In this document: positions 19,401 to 28,379 of the stretch, one piece after another
Layout: every line of letters starts with the position of its first letter
How positions within the stretch are numbered: the first letter of the stretch is position 1
NCBI GenBank assembly: GCA_023388255.1
Contig: JAEWGO010000002.1
Coordinates: forward strand, 124,001-188,000
Length of the DNA: 64,000 bases
Source of the DNA: Pseudomonadota bacterium
GTDB lineage: Bacteria > Pseudomonadota > Gammaproteobacteria > Xanthomonadales > Rhodanobacteraceae
Reading direction: 5' to 3'
Notes under the pieces: generated by a model
What the model was told of the DNA's origin: nothing
Seen by the model: only the letters and a program-made list of their open reading frames with translations
Databases searched by the model: none
Translations under genes and position numbers: made by a program

Positions 19401-20824
19401 TCGACTACTGCTCCGGCGCGGCGATCCTGCTGCGACGCGACCTGTTCGTGCGGCTCGGCGCGTTCGACACGCGCTACACGCCGGCCTACTACGAGGACAC
19501 CGATCTCGCCTTCGCGGTGCGCAAGGCAGGCTTGAAGGTCTATTACGAACCTGCGGCAACCGTCGTGCATTTCGAGGGCATCACCTCCGGCACCGATGTC
19601 GCCAGCGGCGCCAAGCGCTATCAGGTGATCAACCGCGACAAGTTCGTCGACAAGTGGAAAGACGCGCTCGCACGCCAGCCTGCGCCGGGAACACCGATTC
19701 CGGTCGCGGCGACGCATCGCGCGACCAAACGCGTGCTGATCGTCGACGCGACCACGCCGACGCCGGACCAGGATTCCGGTTCGCTGCGCATGGTCAACCT
19801 GATGCGCGTGCTCGGCGATCTCGGCGCGCAGGTCAGCTTCATGCCGGAAAACCGCGCCTGGTTCGGCCAGTACACAACCGCGCTGCAGGCGCTCGGTGTC
19901 GAGATGTTGTATGCGCCGTATGCACAGGATCCGGTGCGGCTGCTGCGCGAACGCGGTGCCGAGTTCGACCTGATCGTGCTGTCGCGCCATTACGTCGCGG
20001 CCAGCTACGTCGGTCTCGCGCGCCTGTACGCGCCGCAAGCGATCCTCGCGTTCGACACAGTCGACCTGCACTACCTGCGCGAGCAGCGCGCAGCCGAACT
20101 CGACCGCAAGCCCGAACTCGCGCGCCACGCAGCGAACACGCGCGCGCAGGAATTGAAGCTGATCCGCGAATGCGATGTCACTCTCGTCGTCAGTCCGGTC
20201 GAGCAGCAACTGCTTGGCCAGGACGCGCCCGGCGCGCGCGTCGAGGTAGTGTCGAACGTGCATGAGGTCTACGGCTGTGCCAAGCCGTTCGGCGAGCGCC
20301 GCGACCTCGTCTTCGTCGGCGGTTTCCAGCATCCGCCCAACACCGATGCGGTGAGCTGGTTCGTCGGCGAAGTCTTTCCGAAGGTTCGCGCGCAATTGCC
20401 GGAGCTTCGCTTCCACGTGATCGGCAGCAAGGTGCCGGACGCGATCCGCGCGCTCGCCGACGAACACGTGCTCGTGCACGGCTTCATCGAGGACATCGCA
20501 CCGTACATGGAAGGCTGTCGCATCTCGATCGCGCCGCTGCGCTACGGCGCCGGCGTCAAGGGCAAGGTCAACATGGCGATGAGCCACGGCCTTCCAGTCG
20601 TCGCAACGACTGCTGCGGTCGAAGGGATGCACGTGGTCGCCGGTTCCGACGTGCTCGTTGCCGACGACGCGACGGCATTCGCTGCCGAGGTCGTGCGTCT
20701 GTACCGCGACGAAGCGCTATGGAACCGCCTGTCGGCGAACGGTCTGGCCAATGTCGAGCGGCATTTCTCGTTCGCCGCTGCGCGCGCGGCGGTCCTGCGC
20801 ATACTTGGTCAAGCGAACGTTTGA
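16409..20824 (+). CDS. Three-domain glycosyltransferase (GT4-like, GT2, GT4-like), 1471 residues
   Basis: Start ATG 16409 after CGGAG. Domains: an N-terminal segment of about 250 residues without clear motifs; a GT-B/GT4-like transferase (about 264-670; KPVLLHVVHGWGGGAERWV, then LRLALPGRIRKGKGAELLAA and TVAETFSYTLSELRSLDVPV); a short helical linker; a GT2 family domain (about 843-1075; HVSIVIPVYNKFAYTAAC, VDDGSSDATPQR, NNDTVV, YYEDTDLAF); and a second GT4-like domain (about 1105-1471; RVLIVDATTPTPDQDSGSL, LVFVGGFQHPPNTDAV, PLRYGAGVKGKVNMAMSHGL). Such fused enzymes build O-antigen, exopolysaccharide or protein-linked glycans. It appears cytosolic. No Wzx/Wzy or sugar-nucleotide genes are nearby, so the product is unknown. 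Confidence 0.9.
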   Translation: MHAIPFAAPPSDGNGNDVPAASALPLRACIYSAETPSATILDAVRARLPPNARIALLGECAAATAWPDAERVPGIEQGWHPTEIAIAAALRFPGEHLILVRADLDLPERACERLLRALDETDILGAISLDSAWRRPLPRDAGSEVDATRIDALCYAYSERAITDDAGFFDGAPAWFSAWHGARLAELGADRLRERDAVEAAGQRIVTLDHLYVETGTALKAPRPPQRDPRDPAPPSALDPLRARIAAAVRADFTPTLPGLDSKPVLLHVVHGWGGGAERWVRDFAAADTQAHHLVLIARGSFTRRRHGEWLELHDGSLTGPALRRWPMPRPIADTALGDATYRDLLATIVRERCIDAVVVSSLIGHSLDALRTNLPTFCIVHDHYPLWPVLHRDFGDTALAFDDAQRAADLAATGDDREFANREPRHWKRLRDETVAAMRAANATLIAPSRSALANHLRLAPELRESPAEVIAHGLAPWPASASRVSATPPRKRLRLALPGRIRKGKGAELLAAALPGLREHAELFLLGAGSDAHALFGESGVHIVLDYRRDELPAMLAQIQPDAALLLPTVAETFSYTLSELRSLDVPVVATRIGALAERIEDGVDGFLVDANADAVVSRIMALAADRSALERVHATLATLDATTPQQMARDYHALLRLGERAPLRYPLATTDGTVLQAAVVADALRSAHARERELHFALGTARAESDRRGDWGHALDRELSVLHGEFDERTRWALALNDELQDIKPRHEQMLASTSWRITAPLRTANARMRGVRASLAYRTLKLRAVAGRLRGSLAQRGVAGTLARIAQELRGGGPAKARATYAAPSEAFAPFAVPCSDTPHVSIVIPVYNKFAYTAACLRSLAEHAGAIPFEVIVVDDGSSDATPQRLGEVAGIRPLRNAQNLGFIGSCNAGAAAARGEYVLFLNNDTVVTAGWLDALVRCIEEAPQAGLVGAKLVYPDGRLQEAGGIVFNDGSGWNVGRFEDPDDARYNFRREVDYCSGAAILLRRDLFVRLGAFDTRYTPAYYEDTDLAFAVRKAGLKVYYEPAATVVHFEGITSGTDVASGAKRYQVINRDKFVDKWKDALARQPAPGTPIPVAATHRATKRVLIVDATTPTPDQDSGSLRMVNLMRVLGDLGAQVSFMPENRAWFGQYTTALQALGVEMLYAPYAQDPVRLLRERGAEFDLIVLSRHYVAASYVGLARLYAPQAILAFDTVDLHYLREQRAAELDRKPELARHAANTRAQELKLIRECDVTLVVSPVEQQLLGQDAPGARVEVVSNVHEVYGCAKPFGERRDLVFVGGFQHPPNTDAVSWFVGEVFPKVRAQLPELRFHVIGSKVPDAIRALADEHVLVHGFIEDIAPYMEGCRISIAPLRYGAGVKGKVNMAMSHGLPVVATTAAVEGMHVVAGSDVLVADDATAFAAEVVRLYRDEALWNRLSANGLANVERHFSFAAARAAVLRILGQANV

Positions 20825-20948
20825 CGCCCTTGCGGCGTCCGCCGGACGACCATGCCCGGCGTCGATCCTCATGCTTCGACATTTCGAAGCATCGCCACGA
20901 CATACACTACGCGTAGCGAAGGACGAGCCCGCCTGTCGCCGCAAACCC

Positions 20949-21737
20949 CTACTCGTCGATCCGCTCGAAACCCGCTCCGAGCGCCCGCCAGCGCACCTCG
21001 CCGAGCGCGTGCTCGTCCGGCCCGAAGCTGCGCTCGCGCAGGATCATGGCGCCATCCGCACGGCGCGCAAGCAAGGTCGCCGCGCGCGTGCCGTACTTTT
21101 CTCCGCGGATGAAGATCGGCGCGAGGCGGCGTTCCAGATCGAGACCGATTCCTGTGTCAGGCAAGGCCGTGTCGGGCGGCCGCGTCTCGTCGCTCAGCAG
21201 ATCGAGCAAACGCGCTTCGTCGCCGGCGCCGAGACCAGCTGGTACGGCCTCGATGAAACGCCGCTGCAAACGTTCGGTCTTCGGCCAATGCACGCCGATC
21301 GCGCCATTGCTGATTGCATGCACGCCAGCACCCAGCGCCCACGTATTGCCTTCGGCACTGCCGAACGCGAATGCGCCCGAGCCGTCGCCGACGACAAGGT
21401 TGAACGGACCGTACTCGCCGACGTCCGCGCGCAACGCATCGAGAAACGCGGCCGGCGACGACCCGCCAAGCACGAAATCGCGCACCAGCCAGCCACGCGA
21501 GCGCGGTGCGGTCGCCGGCACGCCGGTACGCAGATTGGTGACCGCGGCGAAGCGGCCATCGTCGCGCAAAGCAAGCCAGGTACCACCGGCGACGAGATCG
21601 CGGCCGCCGACGACATGTGCGTTTTCCGGCCAGAGGTTTGCAACCGAACTCGCGCGTGCATGGAACTCGTCGCGGTTGCCGAGCAGCAACAGCGGGAATT
21701 CCGGCGTGGCGTCGATTGCGATCAGCAGGAGGCACAT
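20949..21737 (-). CDS. NRDE-family (TANGO2-like) protein
   Basis: 262 residues beginning MCLLLIAIDATPEFPLLLLG and carrying the family-defining NRDE motif (GNRDEFHARAS) at about 21-24, followed by GGRDLVAGGTWLALRDDGRF and AAVTNLR, all typical of the NRDE/TANGO2 family. The N-terminal Cys2 resembles an Ntn-hydrolase nucleophile, but no reaction is established for bacterial members; human TANGO2 is linked to heme and lipid handling. It is convergent with the glycosyltransferase gene and lies just downstream of the Ser/Thr kinase gene on the same strand, separated by a pair of inverted repeat copies. Confidence 0.9.
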   Translation of the reverse strand: MCLLLIAIDATPEFPLLLLGNRDEFHARASSVANLWPENAHVVGGRDLVAGGTWLALRDDGRFAAVTNLRTGVPATAPRSRGWLVRDFVLGGSSPAAFLDALRADVGEYGPFNLVVGDGSGAFAFGSAEGNTWALGAGVHAISNGAIGVHWPKTERLQRRFIEAVPAGLGAGDEARLLDLLSDETRPPDTALPDTGIGLDLERRLAPIFIRGEKYGTRAATLLARRADGAMILRERSFGPDEHALGEVRWRALGAGFERIDE

Positions 21738-21744
21738 TGGAAGG

Positions 21745-21916
21745 ACCGGGAATCGGGAATGGGACTTTGGAAGCGGGATATCGAAACGAATAGCGAAGCT
21801 GGCCCGAAGGGCGCCCCCCAGGCCGGAGCAAGTTCGGACATCGGGAGAAGATCACGGCTTTCCGAAAGCTGCAAGATGCCGTTCCGACTCTCTATTCCCG
21901 ATTCGCCATTCCCGGT
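21745..21916. repeat. Inverted pair of GGGAATCGGGAATGGG-type repeats
   Basis: The word at 21745-21764 (ACCGGGAATCGGGAATGGGA) is matched in inverted orientation at 21893-21916. The right copy forms the last codons of the kinase gene (encoding KPGMANRE then stop). The pair could form a long stem in RNA and may act as a transcription or mRNA-stability element. The same family occurs at 13262-13333. Confidence 0.6.
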
Positions 21917-24474
21917 TTCTCTGCCATCGCCCGCAGCCGCGCGTCGAGCGGTGCAAGGCGCGGGTTGTTTGGACTGAGTTCGCGGACGGCATTCAACGCG
22001 CGCGCCGCGTCTTCGCGACGACCTTCGCCGATGCGTGCGTCGGCCTGATCGAGGAAGGCATTGGCGAGGCGTTCGCTCATCGATGGCATGGCGGCATCAT
22101 CCGGCGCGATCTGGCGCACCGAATCGAGCAATGCGCGCGCACGCTGCGGCGCGCCGTCGGTGAGCGCCTGCGCGAACAATTCCTTCGCACGCGCGGGAAG
22201 CCGTGCCAAGCCGTCGAGCGCATCGCGGTTGTTGCCGTCGATCGCCAGTGCGGCACGGTACTTGTCGTACGCGCTGACGCCGGGCGGAATGATGAGGTTG
22301 CCGGCTGCGGTGGCTTGCGCCGCCTGCGCAACCAGCGCACGCACCTGTTCCACCTGCGCCTGCGTCAGCACGGCATGTTCCGCGCCGATCGCGAGGCGTT
22401 CGCGCAGTTCGCGCAAGTTCGTGCGCGCAACGCGCAAGTCCGGCAGGTCGGGCGCGAGTTCGGCTGCTTTCGCCAGCAGCTTGTCGGCACTACCCGGATT
22501 GCTGTCGTCGATCGCAGCATTCGCCTGCACGATGAACGCCTGAGCGATGCGACGCAGACCCTGCCGCGCACGCGCATTCGTCGGATCTTCCTTGAGCACG
22601 CCCTGGTACAGGTCGAGCGCCGACTCTTCGACACCGGCGAGTCGGCCGGCGCGGACCTGCGCGTCGGCACGATCGATCGTTTGCTCCAGCGCCGCGACCG
22701 CGGCGTCGCGCGCCTGCGCGATTTCGCCGAGCAGCTGCGGCAGCTGGGGCCAGGTCGGCAGGATGCGTGAAATGTCGTTCGCGCGCGCGGTCGCCGTGAC
22801 GACGTCCTTGGCAGCAATCGCACTGCGCGCCTGCTCGGCCAGCGCGTCGGCCGCCTTGCGCAAACCGGCCTGCGCGAGCGCGTTGTCCTTGTCGCCATCG
22901 AGCACGCGCTGGTACAACGCAGCGGCGCCATCGGCTTCAACTATACGGCCGGCATCCAGTGCAGCGCGTGCGTGGCCGAGCAGTTGTTCGGTTTCGTTGC
23001 CGCGCGTTTCGTGCGCCTTGAGCTGCTGGTCGAGGCGATCGACCTCGATGCCGCCGCCGAGCAGGTCGCGTGCGCTGTCGAGCGATTGCCGAGCATCGGA
23101 AAGGTCGTTGCGCTGCAGCGCGTCGCGCGCGCGTTCGAGCAGCTTCTGGCCGACCTTTTCGAGACCGCGGCGGGCGATGTCGTTGTCCGGGTCCTGCGCG
23201 CGCGCGGCGAGGAACAGCTCGCGTGCGCTGTCGCCCTGGTTGCCGCTCAACCGGCCGGCATCGAGCGCGCGCTGCGCGCGCGTCAGCGTGTCGTTGAACT
23301 CGGTGCGCGGCAGCAGGTGGCGCAGCGCGTCCTGGTAGCGCCATGCGGCGACCGCACCGAGCGCAAGCAGTGCGACGACGATGTACGCGAACAGATGGCG
23401 GCGCGAGCCCGCCTTGCGTGCGCGGCGCGAAGCGGCGGGATCGCGCTCGGCGCGCATGACGTCGCTGTCGAAGGCCGCGACGATCTGGTCGATGCGGCCG
23501 AGGTTGGGCTCGTTGCGTTCGCGCGCACTGGCCGTCGACGGCGTCACCTGGGTCGGGCTCGCGGCAACCAGGGCATCGAACGGCGGTGTGTCGCGGCGAT
23601 ACGCATCCGGCACGCCGGACAACTCGGGCAGAGCGCCGTCCGCCATGCGCCGTTCGATCTCGGCGATCGCGGCAGCGACTTCGTTGCCGGTCTGGAAACG
23701 ATCCTCCGGCTGCTTGGCGAGCAGCTTTTCGAGCAGCGGCTGCAGCACTCCGATCGCATCCGGCAGCACCGGCACCGGTTGCGTGATGTGCATGATGCCG
23801 ATCGCGAGCGAATCGTCGGCGTGATATGGCACGCGACCGAGCAGCATCTCGTGCAGCACGATGCCGAGCGCATAGAGATCGGAGCGCCCGTCGATCTGCT
23901 TGCCGCGCGCCTGCTCGGGACTCATGTAGTGCGGCGTGCCGACGACCGCGCCAGTCTTGGTCATGCGCGGCGCCGAGTCGAGCGCGCGCGCGATGCCGAA
24001 GTCGGTCAGCGCGGAGGAATCGTCGTCGCGCAACAGGATGTTGTCCGGCTTGACGTCGCGATGGACGAAACCTTTTTCCTGCGCGTAGTTCAGCGCACCG
24101 GCGATCTCGCGCGTGATGCGCAGCGCAAACGCGACATCGCGCGGCGCGCCGTCCTTGAGCAGGACCGGGCCGCCGCCGAGATATTCCATCGCGATGTAGT
24201 GGTAGTCGCCGGCGCGGCCGACGTCGTGGATGCCGACGACGTGGCGATGGTGCAGGCGCGCGGCGATCTTCGCCTCGCGCAGGAAGCGCTCGCCGAAATT
24301 CGGATCGACCAGCAGCGCGGGCGACATGATCTTCAGCGCGACCTCGCGGTCCACCGATTCCTGGATCGCCAGGTACACCGTGGCCATGCCGCCACGGCCA
24401 AGTTGGCGCAGAAGTCGGTAACCGGGAATCTCGATCACGTTCGCGTCATGTCCGTTGAGGCGGTCGAACTGCAT
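21892..24474 (-). CDS. Membrane-anchored serine/threonine protein kinase with TPR-like C-terminal region
   Basis: 860 residues. The N-terminal Hanks-type kinase domain has the glycine loop LGRGGMATVYLA, the ATP lysine in VALKIM, the catalytic loop HRDVKPDN (about 134-141), LTDFGIARAL and the GTPHYMSPEQARG activation/P+1 segment, all intact, so it should be active. A juxtamembrane linker precedes one membrane helix (about 358-378; FAYIVVALLALGAVAAWRY). The remaining 480 residues are helical repeats (recurring ALDAGRL, ARQGLRRIAQAF, LAQAGLRKAADAL), TPR-like, with no PASTA domains. Kinase domain inside, repeat domain in the periplasm is the expected topology. The signal sensed is unknown. It is transcribed towards the NRDE gene. 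Confidence 0.93.
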   Translation of the reverse strand: MQFDRLNGHDANVIEIPGYRLLRQLGRGGMATVYLAIQESVDREVALKIMSPALLVDPNFGERFLREAKIAARLHHRHVVGIHDVGRAGDYHYIAMEYLGGGPVLLKDGAPRDVAFALRITREIAGALNYAQEKGFVHRDVKPDNILLRDDDSSALTDFGIARALDSAPRMTKTGAVVGTPHYMSPEQARGKQIDGRSDLYALGIVLHEMLLGRVPYHADDSLAIGIMHITQPVPVLPDAIGVLQPLLEKLLAKQPEDRFQTGNEVAAAIAEIERRMADGALPELSGVPDAYRRDTPPFDALVAASPTQVTPSTASARERNEPNLGRIDQIVAAFDSDVMRAERDPAASRRARKAGSRRHLFAYIVVALLALGAVAAWRYQDALRHLLPRTEFNDTLTRAQRALDAGRLSGNQGDSARELFLAARAQDPDNDIARRGLEKVGQKLLERARDALQRNDLSDARQSLDSARDLLGGGIEVDRLDQQLKAHETRGNETEQLLGHARAALDAGRIVEADGAAALYQRVLDGDKDNALAQAGLRKAADALAEQARSAIAAKDVVTATARANDISRILPTWPQLPQLLGEIAQARDAAVAALEQTIDRADAQVRAGRLAGVEESALDLYQGVLKEDPTNARARQGLRRIAQAFIVQANAAIDDSNPGSADKLLAKAAELAPDLPDLRVARTNLRELRERLAIGAEHAVLTQAQVEQVRALVAQAAQATAAGNLIIPPGVSAYDKYRAALAIDGNNRDALDGLARLPARAKELFAQALTDGAPQRARALLDSVRQIAPDDAAMPSMSERLANAFLDQADARIGEGRREDAARALNAVRELSPNNPRLAPLDARLRAMAEKPGMANRE

Positions 24475-24654
24475 TCATCGCGGGGCCGGGCATCCGAACC
24501 CGCGCTGTCCGGGGCCGGCAGCGCGCTCGGACATCGCACCCGCAAGGCAAGTCGGACCGGCATTCGAGAATAGCACGCGTTCCGCGACCGACAACTCGCC
24601 CCGGAGCCTGCCCACGACTTCGGCACGCAGCAGTTGAAGACCATGAGTCGTCGC

Positions 24655-26820
24655 TCAGGCGATCCGGCGCGCTTCGATCACGTTCGGCACTGCAAGCAGT
24701 TGCGCGAGCAGACCGCTCAACTGGCCGAAGTCGCTGACGCGCAACACATAGTGCATTTCGGCGATGCCCTTGGCCGCGTCCACGCGCGCCGTGAGCGCGA
24801 CCACGTGCGCGTTCGCCGCGGCGATGACGTTGCTGACGTCCTTGTGCAGCCACTTGCGGTCGTAGCCGCGAACGACGATGTCTATCTCGTAGGCGTGCTG
24901 GCGCGGCCGGCCCCACTCGACCGCGATCACGCGATCGGCATCGCGCGCGCGCAGGTTCGCCAGTTGCCGGCAGTCGGCGCGATGCACCGACACGCCGCGA
25001 CCGCGCGTGATGTAGCCGGCGATCGGATCGCCCGGCAACGGCTGGCAGCAGCGCGCGAGTTGGGTCAGAAGATTGCCGATGCCCTCGATGACGATCGCGC
25101 CCTGGTCATTGCCCGGCGCACGCGGCGTGGCCGTGGCGGGCGGCGGCGCAGCGACTTCCGCTGGCGCAGTCAGTTCGTGCAGCGCACGCGCGAGCTGACC
25201 AGCGCTGACGTCGCCGAGCGCGAGCGCTTCGAGCAGGTCGTCCTGGGTCTTGAGCTGGAAGCGTTCGGGCAGACCGTCGAGGCTGGTCGGCTGCAACGCG
25301 AGGCGTTTGAGTTCGCGTTCGAGCAGCGCACGCCCGGCTGCGAGGTTCTGCGCCAGATCGATGCGCTTGAACCAGGTCCGCACTTTCTCGCGCGCGCGGT
25401 GCGTGACGAGAAATCCGTGGTGCGCGGACAGCCAGTCGCGCCGCGGTTCGGCGACCTTGCCGGTGAGGATCTCGACGCGGTCGCCGCTGGCCGGCTGGAA
25501 CGCCAACGGCACGATGCGGCCGTTGACCTTGGCGCCGCGGCAGCGATGGCCGACATCGGTGTGGATCGCATAGGCGAAATCGAGCACGGTGGCGCCGCGC
25601 GGCAGGTCGATGACCTGCCCCTTCGGCGTCAGCACGTAGACGCGATCCTCGACGACTTCGGTGCGGAAGCCGGCCAGCAACGCGGCATCGTCTTCGCGCG
25701 CGTCGCGGCCATCGAGCAACTGGCGCATCCAGGCGATCTTGCGCTCGAAGCTGGCGTCGCCACCGCCGCCTTCCTTGTAGCGCCAATGCGCGGCAACGCC
25801 GAGTTCGGCATGGCGATGCATGTCGTGCGAGCGGATCTGCACTTCGAGCGTCTTGCCGTCCGGCCCGATAACCGCGGTGTGCAAGGATTGGTACTGGTTG
25901 CCCTTGGGGCTCGCGATGTAGTCGTCGAACTCGCCTGGAATGAACGGCCACAACGTATGCACGACGCCGAGCGCGGCATAGCACGCGGGCAAATCGTCGA
26001 CGAGCAGGCGCAGTGCGCGCACGTCATAGAGTTCGGAGAACTCCAGACCCTTGCGCTGCATCTTGCGCCAGATCGAATAGATGTGTTTCGGCCGGCCGGC
26101 GATGTCGGCACGCATGCCGGCCTTGGCGAGCGCGTCGCCGAGCTGAGCCTTCGCATCCGCGATCCACGCCTCGCGCTCGCCGCGGCGTTCGTCGAGCAGG
26201 CGCGCGATGCGGCGGTAGGTATCCGGTTGCAGATAGCGGAACGCCAGATCCTCGAGTTCCCACTTGACCTGCCAGATGCCGAGACGGTTCGCCAATGGTG
26301 CGTGGATGTCGGCGGTCAGTTGCGCCAGCGCGCGCTGCTCCGCCTCCGGCGCGCGCACGGCCGCGCGCATGCGCACGAGCTGGCGCGCGAGCAGGATGAA
26401 AACCACGCGCAGGTCACGGATGATCGCCAGCAGCAGTCGTCGCAAACCCTCGGCGCCACCGACGCCGCCATGCGCGGCATACAGCGACCAGACGCGCTCG
26501 GCCGCCTGCTGGCCTTCGAGCAGCGCGCGCACGTCGTCGGGAAACGCGGCCAGTTCCACCGCATCGACGGCTGCATCGCTCGCGGCCAGCGCGTGCAGTA
26601 CGCACGCTGCCTGGGCTTCCTCGCCGACGCCGAGTGTGCCGAGCAGGTCCAGCGTGGCGACGAGTTCGGCTTGGCCAGTGGCGCCGCCGTTGCGAGATAG
26701 CGTATCGAATGCGCCGATCGCGAAGCGACACGCGCGCAAAACCATGCTCTCGGGCGAGCGTGGTTGCAGCGTCGATGCCCAAGCCGAAAGGCCGGTCGCA
26801 GAGTCGATGGAGGCGTTCAC
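24655..26820 (-). CDS. relA: (p)ppGpp synthetase RelA
   Basis: 721 residues with the RelA/SpoT order: degenerate hydrolase domain (about 1-200), synthetase domain (RPKHIYSIWRKMQRKGLEF, then PGEFDDYIASPKGNQYQSLH), TGS domain (VYVLTPKGQVIDLPRGATVL), helical and zinc-finger-like region (ARCCQPLPGDPIAGYITRGR) and C-terminal ACT domain. The HD metal motif of active hydrolases is absent (CVLHALAAS occupies the place), and the acidic EFDD of the synthetase is of the RelA type. So this should be the monofunctional, ribosome-linked synthetase that makes (p)ppGpp on amino-acid starvation. It lies 180 bases upstream of the kinase gene on the same strand. Confidence 0.96.
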   Translation of the reverse strand: MNASIDSATGLSAWASTLQPRSPESMVLRACRFAIGAFDTLSRNGGATGQAELVATLDLLGTLGVGEEAQAACVLHALAASDAAVDAVELAAFPDDVRALLEGQQAAERVWSLYAAHGGVGGAEGLRRLLLAIIRDLRVVFILLARQLVRMRAAVRAPEAEQRALAQLTADIHAPLANRLGIWQVKWELEDLAFRYLQPDTYRRIARLLDERRGEREAWIADAKAQLGDALAKAGMRADIAGRPKHIYSIWRKMQRKGLEFSELYDVRALRLLVDDLPACYAALGVVHTLWPFIPGEFDDYIASPKGNQYQSLHTAVIGPDGKTLEVQIRSHDMHRHAELGVAAHWRYKEGGGGDASFERKIAWMRQLLDGRDAREDDAALLAGFRTEVVEDRVYVLTPKGQVIDLPRGATVLDFAYAIHTDVGHRCRGAKVNGRIVPLAFQPASGDRVEILTGKVAEPRRDWLSAHHGFLVTHRAREKVRTWFKRIDLAQNLAAGRALLERELKRLALQPTSLDGLPERFQLKTQDDLLEALALGDVSAGQLARALHELTAPAEVAAPPPATATPRAPGNDQGAIVIEGIGNLLTQLARCCQPLPGDPIAGYITRGRGVSVHRADCRQLANLRARDADRVIAVEWGRPRQHAYEIDIVVRGYDRKWLHKDVSNVIAAANAHVVALTARVDAAKGIAEMHYVLRVSDFGQLSGLLAQLLAVPNVIEARRIA

Positions 26821-26867
26821 TTCCTGGTCGTGCTATCGCCGGCAAGGCGGGTTGGACTGGAAACGAA

Positions 26868-26889
26868 ATCGGCGCCCGCAGGCGCCGAT
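26868..26889 (-). terminator. Hairpin terminator of the secreted-protein gene
   Basis: A 9-bp perfect stem (arms 26868-26876 and 26881-26889) with a 4-base loop, followed on the minus strand by TTCGTTT. It lies 36 bases after the stop of the gene at 26925-28139. Confidence 0.75.
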
Positions 26890-26924
26890 CCGATGAAGCG
26901 AGCGAGTGCCAGGCTGCCGGAGTT

Positions 26925-28139
26925 TCAGTTGCCGCTCATCCACGGGAAACCTTGCGAGGTCGGCATGAAACCGAACGCGACATCGTCGCCGGTGAATTTG
27001 TCGCCACCTTCCCCGACGGTCGCCTTGTCCATCAGCGCCGCCACGGCCACGACCGGAGTCGAACTCAAGTGACCTCCCATCACAGAACGCGTCACGGCGA
27101 CATAGAAGGTCGTCGCGTCGATGCCTATCGGCTGCGGCGCGAGATTGACCGCAAACGCGAGGTTTCCGCCATTCAACTGATAGACGTTGCTGCTACCTGA
27201 GCAGACGCCGGCATTCAATGCGGTCGGGGGCGTGGTCAAAATGCAATATTGTCCACCAGCATTTGCGCCGCCATGGAGGAAGGCGGAGTCATAGGCGTCG
27301 ACGATATTGATCACCGCGGCCGCCGGCACGCCGGTGACATCCTCGCCTTGCAAAACCGCCGGATTGAAAGGCGCCGCCATCGTCGGGGATTGTTGCGGGC
27401 CAAGCCGCGCATCCACGCGAAAAAGGTAGGTGAAATTGCTGCCATCCGTTGCGGTCCAGATCGTGCCGGCGCGCGCCACCGGTGTCGTCACGGAACGGCG
27501 CACGCCGGTGACTGCGGCACAGGCAATGTCTTCATTCACCTTGGCCGGATCGTTCGCGCTCGGATTGCATGGATCCTTCGGCACCGCAGACCAATCCGGA
27601 GCGAGCCAGGAGAATCCGGCAGGTGGGATCCAATTGACCAGATGGCTGTAGTTCGTCTCGGTCGCCGAGTCATAGCCATTGTCGAAGATGCCTTCGTTCA
27701 AACCACTCACGACCGCCCCGTCTTCGGCGGTAGCAAGGCAAGTCAACGAAGGGCCGGGAACCACGTTGAGCAAACCCGAGTTGTAGTGGAACGTCTCAAC
27801 ATCCGTCAGGGGCGCAAACGTCCACGGGTGCGCAGGCGTGAACCCCTGGTCCTCGTGCGCGATGGTCAGGCTCGACGGTGAGGAATTCGGCGGCGTCGAC
27901 GGCGGCAAGACATTGCCACAGAACATGAAGCCCTTGGTGTAGGCAGCCAGCGAACTCGCCGTGGCGGTGATCTGGCTGTAGCTGATACCGGAAATCCCTG
28001 CGGTAGTCGGGGTCTGCACCGCCTGGGACTGTGTACCCACCACAACCGCTGGTCCGGCCTGCTGCGCGAGGGCGATTGCTGATCCGCATGCCGCCATGCC
28101 GGCGCACGCACCCACCACCCACTTCTTGACTGACGACAT
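26925..28139 (-). CDS. Secreted protein of unknown function
   Basis: 404 residues starting MSSVKKWVVGACAGMAACGS, a signal peptide with cleavage expected after ALAQ or nearby. The mature chain is low in charge and rich in Thr, Asn, Gly and Pro, with scattered Cys (FMFCGNVLPP, LTCLATAEDG, KDPCNPSAND, GQYCILTT), consistent with an extracellular beta-rich protein. No catalytic motif is recognised. The ATG at 28139 is chosen because the signal sequence begins there. It is divergent from the small secreted protein at 28380 and has its own terminator. Confidence 0.75.
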   Translation of the reverse strand: MSSVKKWVVGACAGMAACGSAIALAQQAGPAVVVGTQSQAVQTPTTAGISGISYSQITATASSLAAYTKGFMFCGNVLPPSTPPNSSPSSLTIAHEDQGFTPAHPWTFAPLTDVETFHYNSGLLNVVPGPSLTCLATAEDGAVVSGLNEGIFDNGYDSATETNYSHLVNWIPPAGFSWLAPDWSAVPKDPCNPSANDPAKVNEDIACAAVTGVRRSVTTPVARAGTIWTATDGSNFTYLFRVDARLGPQQSPTMAAPFNPAVLQGEDVTGVPAAAVINIVDAYDSAFLHGGANAGGQYCILTTPPTALNAGVCSGSSNVYQLNGGNLAFAVNLAPQPIGIDATTFYVAVTRSVMGGHLSSTPVVAVAALMDKATVGEGGDKFTGDDVAFGFMPTSQGFPWMSGN

Positions 28140-28379
28140 TCTCGATATTCTCTCATGCTTGCAACCGTGCGGTTGCATTGATTCAGCGGATCGCATCCAG
28201 CCATTGCCGGCTGATTTTCGCTTGCAACACGCCGGCCGGACCAAAGCCCGACATCGCCGTGCTACACTCGAACCCGCTGCATCTTAGCGGCTCGCGCGTT
28301 CGCGCGCACCTGTTAACTTCGCGTGAACCAAGGATTTTTGCGGTTGCGGTCACAAACTGCGGCCCTGCCAGTGAAGCCT

